A DNA stretch of 64,000 bases from Harmonia axyridis (Eukaryota > Arthropoda > Insecta > Coleoptera > Coccinellidae): assembly GCF_914767665.1 (NCBI RefSeq), contig NC_059504.1, positions 48,453,720 through 48,517,719 of the forward strand, given 5' to 3'. The notes below the pieces were generated by a model. It had not been told where the DNA came from. It saw only the letters and a list, made by a program, of their open reading frames with translations, and ran no database searches. A program made the translations under genes and the position numbers. Of the stretch, positions 10,926-21,139 are shown one piece after another; positions within the stretch are counted from its first letter, which is position 1, and every line of letters begins with the position of its first letter.

Positions 10926-12416
10926 AGGATCAGCAGGTTTGTGTCGACTAGGACAGGAGATCCTTCCAATATTTTAACCATCCAGGATTGAGAGAATGGT
11001 CCCCAGAGCGTGGAGTACGAAAGCTGACTGCAAATGGAGTTTTCTCTAAAAGTATTTCATTCACTCCATATCTTATAGATAATGATACAGGGAACTTTGA
11101 ACCGCTTGATTGTAACTCCGTTTATAGATCAACAACCTGCCGCCCACTCGAGTCTTAGACTCTCAGACCCTTTTATCCTGACCCCAGCTGTTAAAAAAGT
11201 CCCCATATTTTCGCTGGATCCATCCGCTCCTGCCTCCTCTCAACACGTCGTCCAGCCCTGTGACGCCGCGTCAAGGGACGCCATCCCATTGTTTCCGCTA
11301 AGTCTTCAACATCAACGCGCGACATGCAGAACACCTGACAGTGTTTCATAAACTTCCGGATTGGTAAATGCGTGAAGCGTGAAAACAATACGGTCCTCCT
11401 TATGAGGCGAATGTTTTCTCTTTTTTTTTTCTCCCTGATGGCATTGTTCTATTCGACATTGTCTTAGCGGGCTCAGTCTCGCCCCGCACTATGCGGAATG
11501 GAAAAGCCGAGACGTATAAAGTAGGCCGGGGTGTCATATGAACAGCCGTGGAATTGTAGTCGGTGGCGGGGTGAAAAATGGCGAAAAACGTCAGATATGA
11601 GGCAGGGGTAGGGGTTAGATCGACCCCGCTACGGAAATACCTATATTAGAACTTTTTTATTTTTGGTTTTGACGTTTTCATAACTGAAAATTAAAGTTTT
11701 GTTGCAGAGAATTGAATAACAGTGTTAATCTACTCCTATTAAATTATATATTCATTATTTAACTGCTTTTGAGCAATTAATAGTATCTATTAACAAACAG
11801 CGTGAGTTATAATAACTCACTACTATAACTCACACAAATAAATCGGAAAATATGGATCTGTGCTTCTATACTTCTCTGCTTCTATTCGATTGGCCGAAAG
11901 GGAACATTCCATTATTGTTATCGAGGGGAGGAATGTCCGAAGGAATGTCACTTTAATAATTTTGACGTTTCAAAATTAAGTTGATATCGAATCATTGTGA
12001 ATGTTTTGCTGAAAACGAATAATTCAGATAGTGAAGATGAAATATTATATACGTATACATTTCCAAAAAAAAAAACAGCTAATGTTACCATACATAATTA
12101 CTTGCCCGAAAAAAATATAAAGGAGTTCGAAAAAATGTTCAAGATTGGTGTAGTAGTAAGGTCACTAAGTCATCGTTTATAGGGATTGTTTTTTGGTATA
12201 TTTTAATGAATTTTCATAGGCAGCTATTAAGGTTTTTCAATATAGTTCTATGTCTCTACTCTGTACTGGATTCGAGCTAGCCGAAGCTAGTTCGATTGTG
12301 ATTGGTGACACTAAGTTGTACTCGGGATCGAGCACATATATTTATTTCCCATTCCTTCTGTCTATATTCTAAGTCTGTATTTTTTTCCTAGTATTTATTG
12401 ATATAGTCGTAGATAA
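10926..12416. other. GC-rich island then AT-rich DNA, no gene seen
   Basis: 11080-11620 is clearly GC-richer than its surroundings, with short opposed frames and no recognisable product. 11640-12410 is AT-rich and includes a small palindrome near 11805-11835 (GTGAGTTATAATAACTCAC). That sequence matches part of the foldback at 12417-12545. Confidence 0.45.
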
Positions 12417-12545
12417 AGTATAGTATTCAACTTGCTGTAATGGTCATAACTCACTTGATGAATTACAGCACTCGCCTGCGGCTCGTGCTGCAAACTTCAT
12501 CTGCGTGAGTTATGACCTACATTACCGCTCGTTGAATAATATACT
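12417..12545. repeat. Palindromic foldback, short central loop
   Basis: The arms 12417-12475 and 12480-12545 share GTATTCAAC/GTTGAATAATA, GTAATG-GTCATAACTCA and its complement. They meet at CTCGCCTGCGGCTCG. The GTGAGTTAT/ATAACTCAC word recurs near 11810. The central GCC-loop-GGC design resembles those of 14828-14949 and 47292-47415. Confidence 0.8.
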
Positions 12546-13267
12546 AACTGACTAGAATTCTGAGAAAAAAACATTATCAAAGAACAGTATCAGTCGTGTA
12601 ACTGAATGAAAGAACGCTGAAGTCATAATTGATGTCATCTAATGCTGTTCTTTCATCTCATTTATTCAACGGCACAATAGAGAAATCGAATGTTCCACTC
12701 ACCTCAATGATCTTCTGTTGTAAAGGAGTTGTTGAAAAAATAATAGATGACTCACCTGAAAAAAATACATCCAATTAGAATAATCATAATGAAATTCATG
12801 CTAGAGGTTCGGTCGCTGTCATGTGTTTATTCATTTTTACCTTGTGTTTTCGAAACTTGACTTCGAGAACACATGCAGTTCAAGAAATTGAATTGAATAG
12901 CAAACTTTGATTGAATTGCTTCAGAAAATTTATGAATGTGTTCGTGTTTCCAAATGGCAATCTTGAGTGTTTCATTGCCATTCGGAATGGATATCAGCAG
13001 GCACTTGATTTATGAATACTTTGTGATGTCTAGACTGTGGTGTCTAGAACATAGTTTCTTGGTTCCCAACAATATTATCGTTGGCTGTGTTAAATTGTTC
13101 TAATATCAGATTTCTGTATTGTATATGTCGTTGAGCTCCTAAACTGCACTCAGCGTTAAAAAACTCAGGTTGTTATCCCCTTCGGTCACACTAAGGTAGA
13201 CATCTGAGATCATTCCCTACCACGATCGCAATATCGTCATATTATCTATAATTCTGTTCTGACCATC
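12546..13267. other. No gene seen apart from one candidate exon
   Basis: AT-rich DNA. The only feature of note is the minus-strand exon-like block at 12703-12755 (separate entry). Confidence 0.4.
12703..12755 (-). other. Candidate internal exon
   Basis: On the minus strand a pyrimidine-rich acceptor (TATTTTTTTCAG) is followed by 53 bases and then a strong donor (GAG|GTGAGTGG). One phase is fully open and reads ESSIIFSTTPLQQKIIE. No family is recognised. Short blocks between good splice signals do occur by chance in 64 kb, so this is only a lead. Confidence 0.2.
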
Positions 13268-13590
13268 GAAGGTGAATTGTAGATTATAGATTTAAGGGGG
13301 AGGTAGGGAGGTTCATTGCGCCACAACCCTATGTTTTATTGTGCCCCCCATAAGGATTGTTCTCGCCATTAGTTGTCGCAGTATACAGCTCCCTCGAGTC
13401 AAAGAGTTCTAATGAAGTCCAGTATCGGGCTTCAAGGAGTGTACTTCCTCTCTTCTACAAGTATCTCATCCAAAGTATTTGCTGCGTTGGCTAGCGATGG
13501 CGAGGTTTTTCCTTCACCAGATGATCCGGATTTCTTCCTCCTCCCCACATAATCTGCACTCGTCGTTGTCTAATGAGGTGAGAAAACGCC
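13268..13590 (-). pseudogene. 3' end of RNase H-type LINE, family II
   Basis: The minus strand reads DNDECRLCGEEEE..., then NLAIASQRSKYFG and a copy of the family II 3' UTR. This corresponds to ENDECRFCREEEETPDH in the copy at 60955. The C-x2-C-x8-H-x4-C knuckle is damaged (the segment after GEEEE is frameshifted). It ends in a tail rich in ATCTA-type repeats (AAATCTATAATCTA). It is one of four truncated copies; the others are at 34374, 41300 and 60955. Confidence 0.75.
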
Positions 13591-13699
13591 CAAATAATAC
13601 CGTAGTGGTGAATGAGAATAAGAGTTGAGAACAGAAAAACGTTCTATCGTTATGTCATCGAAGGTGGGGAGCAAAATACAGGTTTCATTCTTTCTAGGG

Positions 13700-14331
13700 C
13701 TTAACAGTTTTTACATAAGCAAACCAGGGAACTGTGGTATTGGAGGAAATGAAAAAGCAGATGAACTTGCAGAAAGTGCATCAAGGTGAATACCTGCTGA
13801 ACCTGAGGCTTTTTGTGGGCTACGAAAATATCAATATAAGGAAGCGGTCCAACAATGGGAGTTGAATAATAGGAAAACCCACTGGACAAACACTCCTGGA
13901 CTTATTCAGGCCAAGAAATTCGTGATGATTCCACCTACCTACACCGTAAAGCTGTCACGAGCCGAGCTTCGGGTGATGGTGGGACTGTTGACTGGGCACT
14001 GTCAGTAAAAACATCATTTATACCGTATGGAAAAGTCAGCAGATGAGATTTGCAGGCTCTGTGAATCAGAAGCAGAAACAGCCGAACACATGGTATGCAA
14101 GTGTCCAGAGCTGGCTGACCTTAAAACCATTCATATGGGGAAGCCATACCTGGATACCCGAGAGGTAACGGCCAAGGCCTCTAAGAAGGTTGTTAGTTTT
14201 ATCAACGTCATTGATGACCTCTTTGGGTTTCCATGAATGAGTAAGGTAGAGAACAAAAGATCTACATGACCGCAGTTCCCTGAAGGCCTACTGAGCCGCA
14301 ATGACCCCAGTTCGAATAATAATAATACATA
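13700..14331 (+). pseudogene. 3' end of RNase H LINE, family I (copy 1)
   Basis: The remnant starts inside the RNase H domain (GNCGIGGNEKADELAESAS). It continues through PEAFCGLRKYQYKEAVQQW and LSRAELRVMVGLLTGHC, and ends with a zinc-knuckle-like CRLCESEAETAEHMVCKCP and a terminal domain finishing IDDLFGFP* (14027-14236 open). Stops interrupt the upstream part. A 3' UTR with AGTTCCCTGAAGGC leads to a TAA-rich tail (AATAATAATAAT). RNase H plus a TAA tail fits the I-like group of LINEs; this is the best-preserved copy. Confidence 0.85.
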
Positions 14332-14414
14332 ACCCAACCTAAACTTGATAACCAAATGAAAACAGAAGATATTTGACAGAACGCTGATAGTAGAAGATTT
14401 CATGTGCCAATGAA

Positions 14415-14949
14415 TGCAATATGTAACTTTTTCTACATTCATGCAAAAAGCAAAACTTTATTGAACTATATTTAGTGGAAAAAGAAGTTCTTTATTGCAC
14501 TAGTGCAATCAAGTTTTGATTGCACTCATCTGTCATTCTACTTCAACGTGCTGTAATCATGACAAACATAAACTTTCAAACCCACTACATATTTATCAGA
14601 TATGCTGTGACTTGTGTGATTGGCAATACGTTGTAAACAGTTACATATTTTATATTATTTTGTATTAATGTTAGCAGCCACAGATAAACAAACAATGCCT
14701 TCCCGAGAATAACTACTTAATCAAAACTGATCCGATTTGTAACCGTCTACCTCCATAAAGCAAACTGTCTGTACTATGACCACACCTCATGATAACATGC
14801 TTTTTGCATGAACGTAGAAAAAATGTTGTATGCAACTCGTGCAAAAATCGTTTATTGCTCTCGACGTGTTGTCCAACTCGGCCTAATGGCCTCGTCGGAC
14901 AATTTCACGTCGAGTGCAATAAACATTCACTTTTTGCACTTGTTGCATA
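14415..14949. repeat. Nested foldback element
   Basis: The outer arms 14415-14450 and 14800-14834 are inverted copies (TTTTTCTAC..CATGCAAAAAG). An inner palindrome runs 14828-14949 with its centre at GGCC-TAAT-GGCC. Its arms carry TTTATTGC and the complement, and TTGTTGCATA-like ends. There is no coding capacity. Confidence 0.78.
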
Positions 14950-15569
14950 AATAACTATTATTGCTTGTCTTCATTGTGTAGGGTTATGGGATGACGATGA
15001 GCTTTGAAAAGAGCACAACCGGTCTATCTTTACCCACTATCGATTACAGCACGTTTTCCTGTTGTTAAATCTTAACCAAGTCTTCTGCCAGTCTGATCTT
15101 TTATTTTTTCACGGTTGCTCTTTCTTTGTTATTTCAGTAAAAGTTGAATATTCAAATTATTGATTACATAGATATCGCCTAAATAACATCTATCATAATG
15201 TTCACCAGTTCAACCAAGCCGAAACTCATTGAATTCAATTTCCCAAAAGCGAAAAAACCCAACGCGCGAAACAAACATCCTGACGCTGATTAACAACCCC
15301 CCTCCTTATCCAGATTCCTATCACATCCCCTAGCAACGACACCGCCGTTGTTTCGATATCGTGAACTTCGCGCGAACTAACTAACGTTCCGGATAATTCA
15401 ATAAAACGTCGATTCGATCGCCGGGTTCGATTCCCGGCCCGGCTCCAGAGTCTCACCGATTTTTTCGCGACTGATTCCATCTCCGATACGAGACGTGACG
15501 TTAATCGCGATCAGTCGGCAGCAAGCGTCGAAGGTCGGGTCCAAAGAGTGTCTCCGTGTGTGCTCAAAG
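14950..15569. other. GC-rich island with tRNA T-arm-like sequence
   Basis: 15210-15560 is GC-richer and opens a chance minus-strand frame (15235-15480). It includes CCGGGTTCGATTCCCGG, which would fold as a tRNA T-arm. No matching acceptor strand, D-arm or anticodon arm is found in the 60 bases upstream, so no tRNA gene is called. Confidence 0.5.
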
Positions 15570-15600
15570 TATAAAAGGATTAGAGGGAACCGGGTTCAGT
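15570..15600 (+). promoter_or_regulatory. Candidate TATA plus initiator core promoter
   Basis: TATAAAAG begins at 15570. A TCAGTG initiator-like motif follows with its A at 15598, a 28-base spacing that is within the usual range for arthropod core promoters. It lies directly downstream of a GC-richer island. 100 bases further on, a GTAAGA donor-like site at 15699 could close a short first exon. It is sequence-only evidence and could equally belong to a mobile element. Confidence 0.35.
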
Positions 15601-15839
15601 GTTGCCGTTGCTCCTGTTTCTACGAATATTTGACTATGGATTTAATGTAGAATGGACCTACTCAGAACAGAGTGGTTCTTCATTGAATGGGGCAAAAAGT
15701 AAGAATATCAATTTTTTGTACTGTTTTTTTTTTCGTTATATGATAGCCAATGAATTCATTTTGGAAGAGAAGGACGTTCAAGGTGTTCACTAATAGTCTT
15801 AGTAAAATCTGTTCACTATAGGGTTCATATGGCCCAGGG

Positions 15840-16082
15840 AACGAAGAAAAGGAAATTACCAATTAACCGAGTTTTGATGATTTTGTTGAACCCAGTTCGA
15901 ACATTAATGAATGGTTGGACAAGGAGGGCTCGACTGCAACGAATGCAAGAAAATGGGACGACATATTGCCAGGCATGGCTCCTAGAAAAGAGCAAGAAGC
16001 ATAAGACTACCGCCTAAGGTTGCTAGCTTTGCTAGATCGATTCTCTACAACCAGGGCAAATGCCCTGGTTGGCAGAACATAG
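15840..16082 (+). pseudogene. Decayed reading frame of unknown origin
   Basis: One frame reads NEEKEIT-N*-PSFDDFVEPSSNINEWLDKEG, then ARKWDDILPGMAPRKEQEA*, then DYRLRLLALLDRFSTTRANALVGRT*. Removing two stops leaves about 80 codons of protein-like composition, unlike the neighbouring DNA. I do not recognise the family. It could be part of a mobile-element ORF or a dead host exon downstream of the candidate promoter. Confidence 0.35.
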
Positions 16083-18463
16083 AGAAGGAATTGGAATGCC
16101 AACAGTTCATTGTTGAATATAAAGTTTCAGTCTATTTTCATTCCGTCCTAACTGGATCCTACCTTCACCCGAGAGCATAGAAACAATCAACTAGCGTTGA
16201 ACAAATGTGATTTATCTTCGTGAAATTGGTTTGAAAATTTAATGATTTGTTCACTACGACCCTCCTCCTATTGGTGTAAATAATTCTTGAAATAAAATCT
16301 TTCATTGAGTGTTCGGGTTTCAATTTTGCTTAGTATATGCCAGATGGTTTTTTCGAATTGAATCAGCTGAAAATCTGGAAAAGGAAACATCATACGAAAA
16401 AAAGTTTGAAAGACCACATATACTTCAACCTCTTCTAGTTCCTTCACCTTTGTGGGAGGAGGGGAGTCAACTTTGGAATTTTTAATGGGAAGTCCTATTT
16501 TTTATAGAAGATACACATTTAATTTTCCACGATTCGTCACAGATGGCTCTGTAATCGAATTTGAATTATCTGTCTGAACGAGATTTTTAAAGAGATTCCT
16601 TTTCATTGTTTTCTTTTGTCTTTCAATTGACACATCTTTCTCAATTGATGGTTATGTTCAACCAAAAGACCAAGAACAAATAATTTCGCCATTTTTAAAT
16701 GATCATCAATAATAATAGGTACATGAAGTAAAAACAAACAGTTCATCAGAAAAGTCAGAATTTCACTTGAATTTAATGGAAGGGATACGTTTAGGTCATG
16801 CAGACTGCAAATTAAAACTCGATTGCAGAACTATCTATGATGATTCTAAAAAAATTGTTCGTATAACTTTTTTTGTTTATCTGCCGTAATATACGAATCT
16901 GAAATAGAAAAAAGTGAAATTTCAAAGTTAACCCCCATTCCTCCACAAAGGAGAAGTAAATGAAAGAGGTTCAATCATCAGTAGACTTCTTCTAAATCCA
17001 TCAATCTTTCATTTGAATTATTTTTCAGTAAATGGTTCCTTTTCGAGATTTTTGACTGATTCAACTCGAAAAATTCACCCGATATAGTTATTCCATGTGG
17101 AGGTAATACCGAGTACTCTTTATATGAAAGCCAAATTGATGGATGACCACTAGTTTATACAACTGTAGCTCTTCCAAGATAAATCCGAAGTTTTCAGACA
17201 TGTCAAGTATGAAGATATAGATTAACTAATGCACAAAAGCGTCTGACTTCAGATCACTGATCTCGGAAATTTTCCTTCTGCGTCGCTGTTACGAGAAATA
17301 TCAATCTGGCAACGCCGTCGAGCTGTAAAAGAACCGACTCGCAGATAGATTACCATTCGATTCCGGTTTAACGAAGAGATACGGGAACCGAAGAGCTCCA
17401 TTCGTCTGGAATTTCGCGTGATTAACCGTAAAAAGGCCAGAGATGGCGCTGATGGCGGTGCATCGTAAAATGCCTCAATTAGCACCGAATTTGGGGAGGT
17501 TTGAGGGGAGCTTCGCTGTTAAATCTCATCGGAGGTGACTGAGCAGAATCCTTTTTGGAGGGGGTTCACGTCTATTTCGGGATTACGAGCAATGAGTTCG
17601 GGAAACGTCTGATGTCTATGCAAAAAGAGCTAAAGCCGAGATTTATGCTGCTTGGTTGTAATGTTGCCGAGGCTTTAACTAGAGCGTGAAATTCTCGTAG
17701 GGGTTCTTGTTCGTTTCATAGATTCTTGAAATATCGCTGATTTAAGTTCGGTTGGCAATGAGTGAGTTCATTGGAACACAGATTGATATTCGGTTACAGT
17801 TGAATATATTAGTTTATTTTCATTCGGAATGGAAATTATTGATAACAATCGTGAATATGAATGCAATATCGAACGGCAAATCTTCTTAGATGTTCGAAAA
17901 GATTTCCAGGTAATGCTGACGTTGCGTTGAAAGAGGATTACAGAAAGGAAGTATTCATGTGCTTATTGATCCAGATTCTGAATGTGCTTTAGCCTAGACT
18001 AGAAGCTAAATATTCCTCTTATTTCGCATTATGTTTGAGCAAACATTTGAATGATTTAAAATCACTAAGTAACAGGAAATACGTGCTGAGAAGGCTTTCC
18101 ATTTGTAAAATGTACTGAGAATAGTGGTAAGAGTTCCTCGAACATAACTATGAGGATATGTTCATTTCTGATGCACAATTTTGATGATAAAAATGGAAAA
18201 ATTGGCTTTATTTGAATTCCTCCAGGTTCAACATCAACATGATTATAGTTTTCCATCAAATAACAATATTCAGCATATCAGTTTGATATAAATTACTACA
18301 GTAATACCTTTCAATTTCTTCTGAAATACAACCCAATACCTGCATCATCAATACCTATAAATTTTCATCAATATTATTCCATAGGGAATGGGTTTTGTGA
18401 AAGGTTTTCCAAAAAATAATTTTATTTTCATAAAAAGAACGGGAGAAATCAATGGATGTTTAT
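16083..18463. other. No gene seen; GC island inside
   Basis: Mostly AT-rich unique-looking DNA. 17230-17650 is GC-richer and carries an unrecognised 78-codon minus-strand frame (17249-17485). I see no terminal repeats or protein motifs. Confidence 0.5.
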
Positions 18464-18985
18464 TTAATTGTTAAATGAAATTATGCCATTTATGATGGAA
18501 AACGATATACGGCCACCACGGATAGGGTTGCAACACCATATTCTTTTTATGAAATCTTCTTTGACCAATTGGAACATTTGGAGTTGTATGTTCTCGATAA
18601 CTCCACGAATTCCATCTTTAAGGTCTTCAATATATTGTGAAGAGACCTTATTCTTCACGTGGGCTCAAGAAAAAAAATCTGAAGGTGTTATATCATAAGA
18701 ACGAGGTGGCCAATTGTAAAATAACATGTCCAGGAAACTTTTCCTGTGAAACTACGATTGTTTCCTTTCTTGTGTGGCACTAAGCGCCATCTTGCTGATC
18801 GTCTACAAAATTCTTTCAATTCATACAATCAAAATCATAGCTATGTAGTTCAATCCAGTTACCATAATAGTTGCACCAGTATCATTTTCGAATGAGTAAG
18901 GTTCAATCACATCACCAGCCGAAAAACACCACTAAAAAGTGACATGTTGACGATGGGGAGGCTTTTCAACAATTATTCTTGGATT
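18464..18985 (-). pseudogene. Old mariner-like transposase, middle to C-terminus
   Basis: Reading the minus strand: VEKPPHRQHVTF, SAGDVIEPYSFENDTGAT, a second-Asp motif QQDGA-*-CHT, NWPPRSYDITPSDFF, then an open frame (18464-18658) through KNKVSSQYIEDLKDGIRGVI to GGRISFSIING. Several stops and shifts separate these blocks. It belongs to the IS630/Tc1/mariner superfamily but to a different, older family from copies A-G. Confidence 0.75.
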
Positions 18986-19246
18986 TTCTGAGCCCAAATG
19001 CAACACCAAATTTTTTTCATGAAATTTTCGATGACCAATTCGCATATTTGCTGCTGCATGTCCTCGATAACTTCATGAATTCCACCTTTAATCAAAGCCT
19101 TGATTCGATTATGGAGTATTGGCATAGATCATAATATATTTCACTTGACTCCGAAGAAAAATGTGTTAAATCACAAGATATCGGTGATCGTTTCACCTCT
19201 GCGAGAAATAACACGGCCTGGAAACAATTTTTTCAAGAATAAGGGG
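18986..19246 (-). pseudogene. Second transposase C-terminal piece
   Basis: The minus strand gives FPGRVISRRGETIT, then GGIHEVIEDMQQQICELVIENFMKK. This is the segment just before the C-terminus in the same transposase family as 18464-18985. Two C-terminal pieces therefore lie head to tail in one orientation. The region ends at the LINE target duplication at 19247. Confidence 0.65.
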
Positions 19247-19258
19247 AAGTGTGGTCTT
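19247..19258. repeat. Target-site duplication, left copy
   Basis: AAGTGTGGTCTT at 19247-19258 is repeated exactly at 20613-20624. The two copies bracket the LINE. Confidence 0.88.
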
Positions 19259-20612
19259 CTTCTTCTTCTTCTTTCTTCTCATAAATAAGCAATTTGCTTG
19301 TTCTTCTTCGTTCCTTCGCCTTGTGCCTATTCAAGTGGGAGATTGTCACTCCAACGTTTGCGGGGCCTTCCGACGCTCCTGCGTCCAATCGGTGACTTGT
19401 CCCTAGATATCTTCACTAGTCTGTCCTCGGCCATACGGTTGATATGTTCGTTCCATTCTTGCTTCCTCTTTAGAACCCAATCATTGATGTTATCAACCTT
19501 ACACATTCCTTTGATGTTCTCGCTTCGTACGCAGTCCCTGAGCGTTTTACCTGTTATTTTGCGCAACACCCTCATCTCGGTTGCTTCCAATATTTGAGCT
19601 GTTCTTGATGTTTCTGGTCTGGTTTCCGCAGTGTAGGTGAGGATGGGTTTAATCGCCGATTTATAGATCCTAGATTTTACTTCAGTTTCTATATGTTTGT
19701 TGTTCCAAATGATTTTGCTGAGACATGCGGCTGTTCGTGCTGCTCTCATGGCTTGTCCTCTCACCTCGGCCTCGACATCCCCACACCCAGATATTTCTAC
19801 GCCGAGATATCTAAACTTCATTTCCTGCTCTACGATATGTCCATCAATTTCCAGTTTGCATCTGAGTGGATATTTCGATGTGGTCATGCATTTGGTTTTT
19901 GATGATGATATTACCATATGAAATTTTTTTGCTGTTACGTTAAACTGATGTAGCAATCTCTGAAGATCATCCTCGCTTTCGGCAATCAACACTGCGTCAT
20001 CGGCGTAGCATAGTATTCTGATTTCCTTACCACCAAATTTATACCCTTTTAGTTTAACCACCTGCTTTATCAATTCGTCCATGATGATGTTGAAAAGAAG
20101 AGGGCTGAGGGAGTCACCTTGACGAATGCCATTGTCTACGTCTATTTCCTCGGTCAGTTCGCCGTTTATTTCTGCTTGGATCTTGTTAGCCTTGTATATA
20201 TTTTCTATCGTTTTTACAATGTTATAGGGTATCTGTTTATCGTGAAGTATGTGTATTACATCTTCTAGTTGAATGCGATCGAATGCCTTCTCTAGATCTA
20301 TGAAACACATGAAAGCTGGCCGGTTATATTTGATCGATTTTTCAGTGATTTGTCTAATGACAAACACGGCATCGGTGCATGATCTTCCCGATCGGAACCC
20401 CTGTTGTTCGTCTCTCAAGGAAATGTGTTCATTAATTTTGTTCGTTAGGATTTTCGTTATAAGTTTGAGTGTGGTAGAGAGAAGATTGATTCCTCTATAA
20501 TTGGATGGTAATTCTTTGTCGCCTTTTTTGAAGAGGAGTATTGTCTTGCTGATCCTCCATTCATCAGGTATTCTATGGAAGTGTAGAATCTTATTAATCA
20601 GAGTCGTCAGTT
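19259..20612 (-). mobile_element. 5'-truncated LINE with intact RT frame
   Basis: A minus-strand non-LTR retrotransposon insertion of about 1.35 kb. The 5' end is truncated inside the reverse transcriptase at 20612. The 3' end runs through a short UTR to an AAG/GAA-rich microsatellite tail at 19259-19280. A perfect 12-bp target duplication flanks it. The short UTR plus microsatellite tail resembles RTE-type LINEs. It inserted next to older transposase debris. Confidence 0.9.
19327..20610 (-). CDS. LINE reverse transcriptase (5'-truncated, uninterrupted)
   Basis: About 428 codons are open from the truncation point to the stop at 19327; the first Met is at 20418. Upstream of it the frame reads LLFKKGDKELPSNYRGINLL, an early RT motif. 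Numbered from that Met, the RT blocks are FIDLEKAFD (39-47), NGIRQGDSLSPLLFN (96-110), and the catalytic YADD (138-141). The C-terminus carries GRRSVGRPRKRW. There is no endonuclease domain because of the 5' truncation. The composition looks RTE-like, but I cannot place the clade firmly. The lack of any frameshift suggests a recent insertion. Confidence 0.9.
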   Translation of the reverse strand: MTTLINKILHFHRIPDEWRISKTILLFKKGDKELPSNYRGINLLSTTLKLITKILTNKINEHISLRDEQQGFRSGRSCTDAVFVIRQITEKSIKYNRPAFMCFIDLEKAFDRIQLEDVIHILHDKQIPYNIVKTIENIYKANKIQAEINGELTEEIDVDNGIRQGDSLSPLLFNIIMDELIKQVVKLKGYKFGGKEIRILCYADDAVLIAESEDDLQRLLHQFNVTAKKFHMVISSSKTKCMTTSKYPLRCKLEIDGHIVEQEMKFRYLGVEISGCGDVEAEVRGQAMRAARTAACLSKIIWNNKHIETEVKSRIYKSAIKPILTYTAETRPETSRTAQILEATEMRVLRKITGKTLRDCVRSENIKGMCKVDNINDWVLKRKQEWNEHINRMAEDRLVKISRDKSPIGRRSVGRPRKRWSDNLPLE

Positions 20613-20624
20613 AAGTGTGGTCTT
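20613..20624. repeat. Target-site duplication, right copy
   Basis: An exact second copy of AAGTGTGGTCTT, at the truncated 5' end of the LINE. Confidence 0.88.
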
Positions 20625-21139
20625 ATTCCAGTATATTTTGAACTCAATCAATATATTGTGCCGACATGTTTCGGCCCATGACCATAATCAGAACACAATC
20701 TTAAAACATTCCACAAACAATAGATGTTCAAATAGATGTTTAACTAGATGTTGAAATAAAAAAATTAACAGTTTATCGAGGAACTGGTGTGCTGTTGAGG
20801 AAGGCACCTATTCTGAAAAAACAGGTACGATATGTGTAGTCTCTATAGACTGGGTAAAAAGTTGTCATTCGTACATTCAGTTAGGAAGACCTTCACAATG
20901 ACAAACGCACAACGAAACTAGAAAAAATAAAAGGATCGAGAGTGAGAGATAACTCACAGTCCTCATCCATATTAAAAAACATATCTTCATGAAAGCCATC
21001 TCGTTAGCTGTTCATCATTCACCTTAAGTGTTAAAATGGTTTGAAAATGTCGAAATACAACAACAAAACAAGGAGAACTAACGAAGAACACATGCGTGGG
21101 AGACTGTCAAATCTGGGATATACTGGAATATTCCCCTTA
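20625..21139. other. No gene; hammerhead-like core on minus strand
   Basis: AT-rich DNA without protein signatures. On the minus strand near 20655-20690 lies CTGATTA, then GGTC-ATG-GGCC, then GAAAC. This resembles the core and stem II of a hammerhead ribozyme, which Penelope-like retroelements often carry. The first core motif deviates (CTGATTA, not CTGATGA). Confidence 0.3.

Noticed and set aside
15390..15460. tRNA gene suggested by CCGGGTTCGATTCCCGG
   Set aside because: Only the T-arm can be drawn. There is no complementary acceptor strand, D-arm or anticodon stem in the preceding bases.
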